From: Streptomyces griseus subsp. griseus
GTDB taxonomy: Bacteria; Actinomycetota; Actinomycetes; Streptomycetales; Streptomycetaceae
Reading direction: 5' to 3'
DNA: 64,000 bases
NCBI RefSeq assembly: GCF_003610995.1
Contig: NZ_CP032543.1
Location: 6,138,001 to 6,202,000, forward strand
A program made the position numbers and the translations under genes. The notes under the pieces are model-generated. The model worked only from the letters and a program-made list of their open reading frames with translations. It ran no database searches and was not told where the DNA came from. This document shows positions 59,149 through 64,000 of the stretch, piece by piece; positions within the stretch are counted from its first letter, which is position 1, and the number at the start of each line of letters is the position of its first letter.

Positions 59149-60912
59149 TCAGCTCATACGCAGGGCGAGGAAGAAGTCGAGTTTGTCCTCAAGACGCGAA
59201 AGGTCACGGCCCGTCAACTGCTCGATCCGGCCGACGCGGTAGCGCAGTGTGTTGACATGGAGGTGCAGCCGGGCCGCGCACCGCGTCCAGGAGCCGTCGC
59301 AGTCCAGAAAGGCTTCCAGCGTCTCGATGAGCTCGGCGCGGTGGCGCCGGTCGTAGTCGCGCAGCGGGTCCAGCAGCCGGGCGGTGAAGGCCCGGCGGAC
59401 GTCGTCGGGGACGAACGGCAGCAGCAGCACGTGCGAGGCCAGCTCGTGGTGACCGGCCGCGCAGACCCGCCCCGGCCGGGCCGCCGCCACCCGGCGGGCG
59501 TGCCGGGCCTCCTCCAGAGCGCCGCGCAGCCCCTCGGCCGAGTGGACGGCCGCGCTGACACCCAGTGTCAGCCGCCCGTCGTCGGCGAGCCCCGCCGAGA
59601 GCGGTTCGCGTACGGCGGCGAGCAGCGCGTCGGCGTGCAGCGCGGGGTCCTGTGCCGCCCGGGCCTCTCCGGACCCGGTCTCCGGCCCGGCCGTGTTGTC
59701 GGCAGGGGCGTCCACCGTCTCGGGGAGGGGGGCGGGCACGGCGGGGAGCGGTACGAGGGCGATGGCCTCGTCGCCCGTGTGGGCGACGGCGATGCGGTCG
59801 GCCGAGTCGGAGCCGCTGACCGCCGGGTCGACCAGGATCTCCTCCAGCAGGGCCTGGGCGACCGGGCCGCCCGCCAGCTCGGCCGGGACACCCGCCGGGC
59901 CCGCCGCGTCGGCGGCCGCCCAGTCGACCCGGGCCACCACGACCTGCCACTGCGGGGCGGCGCCGAGGCCCGGCAGCAGGACCGGGGCGGCGACCCGGAG
60001 CCGGGCGGCGATCTCGGCCGGGGCGGCGCCCGTCTGGACCAGCTCCAGGACCTCCTGGGCGAGCCGTCGGCGTACCGTACGGGCCGCGTCCCGGCGGTCG
60101 CGTTCGACGGCGATCAGCTGGGTGACGCCCTGGAGCAGGTCCAGCCGGGCGGCGGGCCAGTCCGAGGCGTCGGCCTCGACGGCGAGCAGCCAGTCGGAGA
60201 GCACCGACTCCCGGACGTCACGGGTGGCCGGAACCGCGCCCCGGCCGGTGTTCCGGATCGGGAAGAGCGAATACGTCGTACCGGCGACGGCCGCCCGGTA
60301 CGGCCCCCGCCGCCCGGTGCGGGTCGCGGCCAGGTGGTGCCCGGCCAGGGCCGCCCCCAGCGGGCCGGGCAGGGGGGCGCCGGCCCCGGCGATCCGGCGG
60401 CCGGTGGGCGAGAGGACCCAGGCGTGGAGGTCCAGGTCGGAGGTGAGGAGATCGAGGACCACCTCGGGGCCGCCACCCGCCGGGCCCGAGGTCATCAGCC
60501 GCCGGTGCCGGTCCACCACGGCCGCCAGATCACCCGCCCGCTCGCCGGAGACCTGGCGTACGACATGTTCGGTGATCGTTGCGAACGCGACGGTCTCGTG
60601 CACCGCGAAGAGCGGCAGGCGGTGCTGGACGCACGCCTCCACCAGGTCCGCCGGGATGTCGCCGAGCTCGGCCTCACCCGCCGCGAGCCCGGCCACCCCG
60701 GCGCCCGCCAGGATCCGGACGAACGGCTCGGAGTCGCTCGCGTCCCGGCGCCAGGCCAGACCCGTCAGCACCAGCTCGCCGCCGGAGAGGTAGCGGCTGG
60801 GGTCGCGCAGGTCGGTCGTCATGACGCCCCGGACGGTGCGGTCCAGCTCGTCCTCGCCGCCGAGCAGCCGCAGGCCCAGCGCGTCGGTCTCCAGCAGTGC
60901 GCGCAGCCGCAT
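59149..60912 (-). CDS. PucR-family purine catabolism regulator
   Basis: A 587-residue regulator. The N-terminal PucR domain (MRLRALLETDALGLRLLGGE; TDLRDPSRYLSGGELVLTGL) is followed by a GGDEF-related middle region and a C-terminal HTH_30 domain (AARLHLHVNTLRYRVGRIEQLTGRDL region). A Pro/Ala/Asp-rich linker lies near residues 395-425. PucR proteins control purine degradation genes. The divergent xanthine dehydrogenase operon starts 313 bp away and is its obvious target. Confidence 0.91.
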   Translation of the reverse strand: MRLRALLETDALGLRLLGGEDELDRTVRGVMTTDLRDPSRYLSGGELVLTGLAWRRDASDSEPFVRILAGAGVAGLAAGEAELGDIPADLVEACVQHRLPLFAVHETVAFATITEHVVRQVSGERAGDLAAVVDRHRRLMTSGPAGGGPEVVLDLLTSDLDLHAWVLSPTGRRIAGAGAPLPGPLGAALAGHHLAATRTGRRGPYRAAVAGTTYSLFPIRNTGRGAVPATRDVRESVLSDWLLAVEADASDWPAARLDLLQGVTQLIAVERDRRDAARTVRRRLAQEVLELVQTGAAPAEIAARLRVAAPVLLPGLGAAPQWQVVVARVDWAAADAAGPAGVPAELAGGPVAQALLEEILVDPAVSGSDSADRIAVAHTGDEAIALVPLPAVPAPLPETVDAPADNTAGPETGSGEARAAQDPALHADALLAAVREPLSAGLADDGRLTLGVSAAVHSAEGLRGALEEARHARRVAAARPGRVCAAGHHELASHVLLLPFVPDDVRRAFTARLLDPLRDYDRRHRAELIETLEAFLDCDGSWTRCAARLHLHVNTLRYRVGRIEQLTGRDLSRLEDKLDFFLALRMS

Positions 60913-61225
60913 CTCGTCGCCGCCGATCTCTGTAGGGGGGGAACAGGTGGGTGAAGGGGTACGTCGGGTGGGGGGCCACAGGGGTGGACGGGTACCTGTG
61001 AATTACGGCGAGGTTACTGATCCCCGCCATTCGTTCGAATCTACAAGACGAGGACGGAGACCAGCCAACTCCTTCAGTGTTTCGGTGACTGCACCCACCA
61101 GGTCCTGGCTTGTGTACTGGGCCACACACCACGTGAACACCACATGAACGAGCCACACGAGCCAGTCGAGGGCCGGCCGTCCCCAGCCCCGGTGAACGAC
61201 CCGATTGAGAAGAAGAGAGCCACTC
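60913..61225. other. Divergent control region, pucR / xanthine dehydrogenase
   Basis: 313 bp without a gene. It must hold the promoters of both sides and the PucR sites. I see no long palindrome; GTGTACTGGGCCACACAC and nearby repeats of CACC/CACG around 61109-61145 are weak candidates. Confidence 0.45.
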
Positions 61226-62116
61226 ATGGACTTCCTTCGCCCCGCCAGCTGGGAGGAGGCGCTCGCCGCCAAGGCCGAGCACCCCACGGCTGTGCCCATC
61301 GCGGGCGGCACGGATGTGATGGTCGAGATCAACTTCGACCACCGGCGGCCCGAGTACCTCCTGGACCTGAACCGCATCGGTGAGCTGTCCGAGTGGGAGG
61401 TGGGCCAGGAGAGCGTGCGGCTCGGCGCCTCCGTCCCGTACAGCGCCATCATGGAGCACCTGCGCACCGAGCTGCCGGGCCTGGCGCTCGCCTCGCACAC
61501 CGTCGCGTCCCCGCAGATCCGCAACCGCGGCGGGGTCGGAGGCAACCTGGGCACCGCGTCGCCCGCCGGGGACGCCCACCCGGCGCTGCTCGCCGCGGGG
61601 GCCGAGGTGGAGGCCGAATCCGTACGCGGAACACGGCTGATTCCCATCGACGCTTTCTACACAGGCGTCAAGCGCAACGCCTTGGAGCCGGACGAGCTGA
61701 TCCGCGCCGTACACATCAGGAAGGCCGACGGACCGCAGCAGTACTCGAAGGTCGGCACCCGCAACGCGATGGTCATCGCCGTCTGCGCCTTCGGTATCGC
61801 CCTGCACCCCGAGACCCGCACCGTGCGCACCGGCATCGGCTCCGCCGCCCCGACGCCCGTCCGGGCCAAGGAGGCGGAGGCCTTCCTGAACGCCGCGCTC
61901 GAAGAGGGCGGGTTCTGGGAGAGCGGCAAGATCATCACCCCCGCCATCGCCAAGCAGTTCGCCGCGCTCGCCTCGGGCGCCTGCAACCCGATCGACGACG
62001 TACGGGGCACGGCGAAGTACCGCAGGCACGCGGTCGGCATCATGGCCCGCCGCACGCTCGGCTGGACCTGGGAGCAGTACCGCGGCGCGGGCCGCACGCT
62101 GGAAGGAGCTGCGTAA
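61226..62116 (+). CDS. Xanthine dehydrogenase FAD-binding subunit
   Basis: A 296-residue CoxM/XdhB-type FAD subunit. VPIAGGTDVMVEIN is the first FAD motif and NRGGVGGNLGTASPAGDAHPALLA the second; a C-terminal CO dehydrogenase flavoprotein domain follows. It passes electrons from the iron-sulfur centres to NAD or another acceptor. ATG 61226 begins the conserved MDFLRP; AGAAGAGAG lies upstream. Confidence 0.93.
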   Translation: MDFLRPASWEEALAAKAEHPTAVPIAGGTDVMVEINFDHRRPEYLLDLNRIGELSEWEVGQESVRLGASVPYSAIMEHLRTELPGLALASHTVASPQIRNRGGVGGNLGTASPAGDAHPALLAAGAEVEAESVRGTRLIPIDAFYTGVKRNALEPDELIRAVHIRKADGPQQYSKVGTRNAMVIAVCAFGIALHPETRTVRTGIGSAAPTPVRAKEAEAFLNAALEEGGFWESGKIITPAIAKQFAALASGACNPIDDVRGTAKYRRHAVGIMARRTLGWTWEQYRGAGRTLEGAA

Positions 62117-62118
62117 CC

Positions 62119-62718
62119 ATGCGAGTCAATTTCACGGTCAACGGCCGTCCGCAGGAAGCCGACGACGTGTGGGAGGGCGAGTCCCTTCTCTACGTGCTGC
62201 GTGAGCGTATGGGGCTGCCCGGTTCCAAGAACGCCTGCGAACAGGGCGAGTGCGGGTCCTGCACGGTCCGCCTGGACGGCGTCCCGGTCTGTTCCTGTCT
62301 GGTCGCCGCCGGCCAGGTCGAGGGCCGCGAGGTCGTCACCGTCGAGGGCCTGGCCGACTACGCCAAGCACCGCGAGGACGCCCACCCCGGCGGTGGCTGC
62401 GCCTCCGGCGCCTGCGGCACCACCCTGGACGCCGCCAAGCGCTGGCAGTCCAAGCCCACCGACGGCCAGACCGGCGAGGCCGTCGAACTCTCCCCGATCC
62501 AGCAGGCGTTCATCGACGCCGGAGCCGTCCAGTGCGGCTTCTGCACCCCCGGCCTGCTGGTCGCCGCCGACGAACTGCTGGAGAACACCCCCTCCCCGTC
62601 CGACCAGGACATCCGCGAGGCGCTCTCCGGCAACCTGTGCCGCTGCACGGGGTACGAGAAGATCCTCGACGCGGTCCGCCTCGCGGCCGCCCGCCAGGGA
62701 GAGGCGGTCCAGTCATGA
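62119..62718 (+). CDS. Xanthine dehydrogenase iron-sulfur subunit
   Basis: A 199-residue two-cluster [2Fe-2S] subunit. The plant-type cluster has Cys40, Cys45, Cys48 and Cys60. The second helical cluster uses VQCGFCTPG and NLCRCTGY. Between the domains lies an insert of about 40 residues (about 82-122) that typical 155-165 residue subunits lack, with two extra Cys (94 and 99 in GGGCASGACGTT). ATG 62119 has AAGGAG upstream, 2 bp after the FAD subunit stop. Confidence 0.92.
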   Translation: MRVNFTVNGRPQEADDVWEGESLLYVLRERMGLPGSKNACEQGECGSCTVRLDGVPVCSCLVAAGQVEGREVVTVEGLADYAKHREDAHPGGGCASGACGTTLDAAKRWQSKPTDGQTGEAVELSPIQQAFIDAGAVQCGFCTPGLLVAADELLENTPSPSDQDIREALSGNLCRCTGYEKILDAVRLAAARQGEAVQS

Positions 62719-64000
62719 CGACGCACCCCGAAGCCACGACGCCCGTCACGGCGCAGACCGTACCGGCCGGAACCCCCACCAAGATCACCCAGGGCTCGCC
62801 CACCAAGGGCGGCATCGGCGAGTCCACGCTCCGCCCCGACGGCACCCTCAAGGTCACCGGGGAGTTCGCGTACTCCTCCGACATGTGGCACGAGGACATG
62901 CTCTGGGGCCAGACGCTGCGCTCCACCGTCGCCCACGCCGAGATCGTCTCCATCGACACCTCCGAGGCGCTGGCCACCTCCGGCGTCTACGCGGTGCTGA
63001 CCTACGACGACCTCCCGGCCGAGATGAAGAACTACGGCCTGGAGATCCAGGACACCCCGGTCCTCGCCCACGGCAAGGTCCGCCACCACGGCGAGCCGGT
63101 CGCCATCGTCGCCGCCGACCACCCGGAGACCGCGCGCCGCGCCGCCGCCAAGATCAAGATCGAGTACCGCGAGCTGCCCCTCATCACCGACGAGGCCTCG
63201 GCGACCGCTCCCGACGCCGTGCTCGTGCACGAGGGCCGCGACGACCACCACATCGGCCATGTCCCGCACCCCAACATCGTGCACCGCCAGCCGATCATCC
63301 GGGGCGACGCCGACGAGGCCGCCAAGCGCGCCGACGTCATCGTCCGGGGCGAGTACGTCTTCGGCATGCAGGACCAGGCCTTCCTCGGCCCGGAGTCCGG
63401 TCTCGCCGTGCCCTCCGAGGACGGCGGGGTGGAGCTGTACGTCGCCACCCAGTGGCTGCACTCGGACCTCGGCCAGATCGCGCCCGTCCTCGGCCTGCCC
63501 GAGGAGAAGGTCCGCATGACGCTCTCCGGCGTCGGCGGGGCCTTCGGCGGCCGCGAGGACATCTCGATGCAGATCCACGCCTGCCTGCTGGCGCTCCGCA
63601 CCGGCAAGCCGGTCAAGATCGTCTACAACCGGTTCGAGTCCTTCTTCGGCCATGTCCACCGCCACCCGGCGAAGCTCCACTACGAGCACGGCGCCACCAA
63701 GGACGGCAAGCTCACGCACATGAAGTGCCGGATCGTCCTGGACGGCGGGGCCTACGCCTCCGCCTCCCCGGCGGTCGTCGGCAACGCCTCCTCGCTCTCG
63801 GTCGGCCCGTACAAGATCGAGGACGTCGACATCGAGGCGGTCGCCCTCTACACCAACAACCCGCCCTGCGGCGCGATGCGCGGCTTCGGCGCGGTCCAGG
63901 CGTGCTTCGCCTACGAGGCGCAGATGGACAAGCTCGCCGCGAAGCTGGACATGGACCCGGTGGAGTTCCGCCAGCTCAACGCCATGGAACAGGGCACCCT
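62715..64000 (+). CDS. Xanthine dehydrogenase molybdopterin subunit, N-terminal part
   Basis: The first 428 or so codons of the large subunit; the gene continues past the right edge. ATG 62715 overlaps the previous stop (ATGA). An aldehyde oxidase/xanthine dehydrogenase a/b hammerhead domain (LRPDGTLKVTGEFAYSSDM onward) leads into the molybdopterin-binding domain, with MQDQAFLGPESG, SGVGGAFGGRED and AMRGFGAVQ, the last near the Mo-cofactor region. With the two preceding subunits it oxidises hypoxanthine or xanthine toward urate. Confidence 0.93.
   Translation, partial: MTTHPEATTPVTAQTVPAGTPTKITQGSPTKGGIGESTLRPDGTLKVTGEFAYSSDMWHEDMLWGQTLRSTVAHAEIVSIDTSEALATSGVYAVLTYDDLPAEMKNYGLEIQDTPVLAHGKVRHHGEPVAIVAADHPETARRAAAKIKIEYRELPLITDEASATAPDAVLVHEGRDDHHIGHVPHPNIVHRQPIIRGDADEAAKRADVIVRGEYVFGMQDQAFLGPESGLAVPSEDGGVELYVATQWLHSDLGQIAPVLGLPEEKVRMTLSGVGGAFGGREDISMQIHACLLALRTGKPVKIVYNRFESFFGHVHRHPAKLHYEHGATKDGKLTHMKCRIVLDGGAYASASPAVVGNASSLSVGPYKIEDVDIEAVALYTNNPPCGAMRGFGAVQACFAYEAQMDKLAAKLDMDPVEFRQLNAMEQGT

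Overview
This is a high-GC actinobacterial chromosome segment, almost certainly Streptomyces. The evidence is the strong G/C bias at third codon positions, many GTG starts, leaderless promoters placed a few bases before start codons, and a chaplin/rodlin locus for the hydrophobic aerial-hyphae coat. I see no rRNA, tRNA, CRISPR array, insertion sequence or integrase. The species cannot be named from the sequence alone.

Layout, left half. 1-4.7 kb: end of a solute-binding protein, a macrolide-type glycosyltransferase behind a palindromic operator, a secreted subtilase, and two small conserved genes. 4.8-12.6 kb: an iron-box-controlled locus with two ABC exporter-type half-transporters (the second frameshifted) followed by a complete siderophore-type importer (binding protein, two permeases, ATPase). 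13.6-23.1 kb, minus strand: the assimilatory sulfate reduction operon (sulfite reductase, zinc-ribbon protein, cysH, cysC, cysD, cysN), a sulfonate/nitrate-type ABC transporter and a sirohydrochlorin chelatase, all preceded by a 27-residue cysteine-containing leader peptide. 23-29.6 kb: regulators, an AidB-like acyl-CoA dehydrogenase and a YihY-family membrane protein. 29.9-35.6 kb: a beta-ketoacid catabolic locus (hydroxyacyl-CoA dehydrogenase, two CoA-transferase subunits, LysR regulator, thiolase) with a shared 14-bp motif in both promoter regions.

Layout, right half. 36-40.4 kb: a long, sortase-anchored chaplin facing a rightward run of rodlin, short chaplin, unknown secreted protein, rodlin, small protein and rodlin. 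Two of the rodlins share a 201-bp block differing at only two bases. 40.5-45.5 kb: DUF5949, rsgA, an Ada-AlkA fusion, DUF456 and an HTH regulator. 45.7-52.9 kb: a wrecked subtilase pseudogene, a PP2C-like protein lacking key metal-binding residues, pyruvate oxidase, and a GH38 alpha-mannosidase remnant. 52.9-59 kb: an anti-sigma-type ATPase, a DUF2637 membrane protein, an iron-box-controlled FhuF-like reductase, a GntR regulator, and a TetR/SDR divergent pair with twin operators. 59-64 kb: a PucR-type regulator divergent from the xanthine dehydrogenase operon, which runs off the right edge.

Two themes recur. First, decay or indels: single-G losses in G runs and internal deletions affect the ABC exporter, the long-chaplin repeat tract, the second subtilase and the mannosidase. 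Some may be assembly errors. Second, compact regulation: leader ORFs, leaderless starts, overlapping stops and starts, convergent genes overlapping by 61 and 76 bp, and many near-perfect terminator hairpins. Iron, sulfur and surface-coat functions dominate the window.
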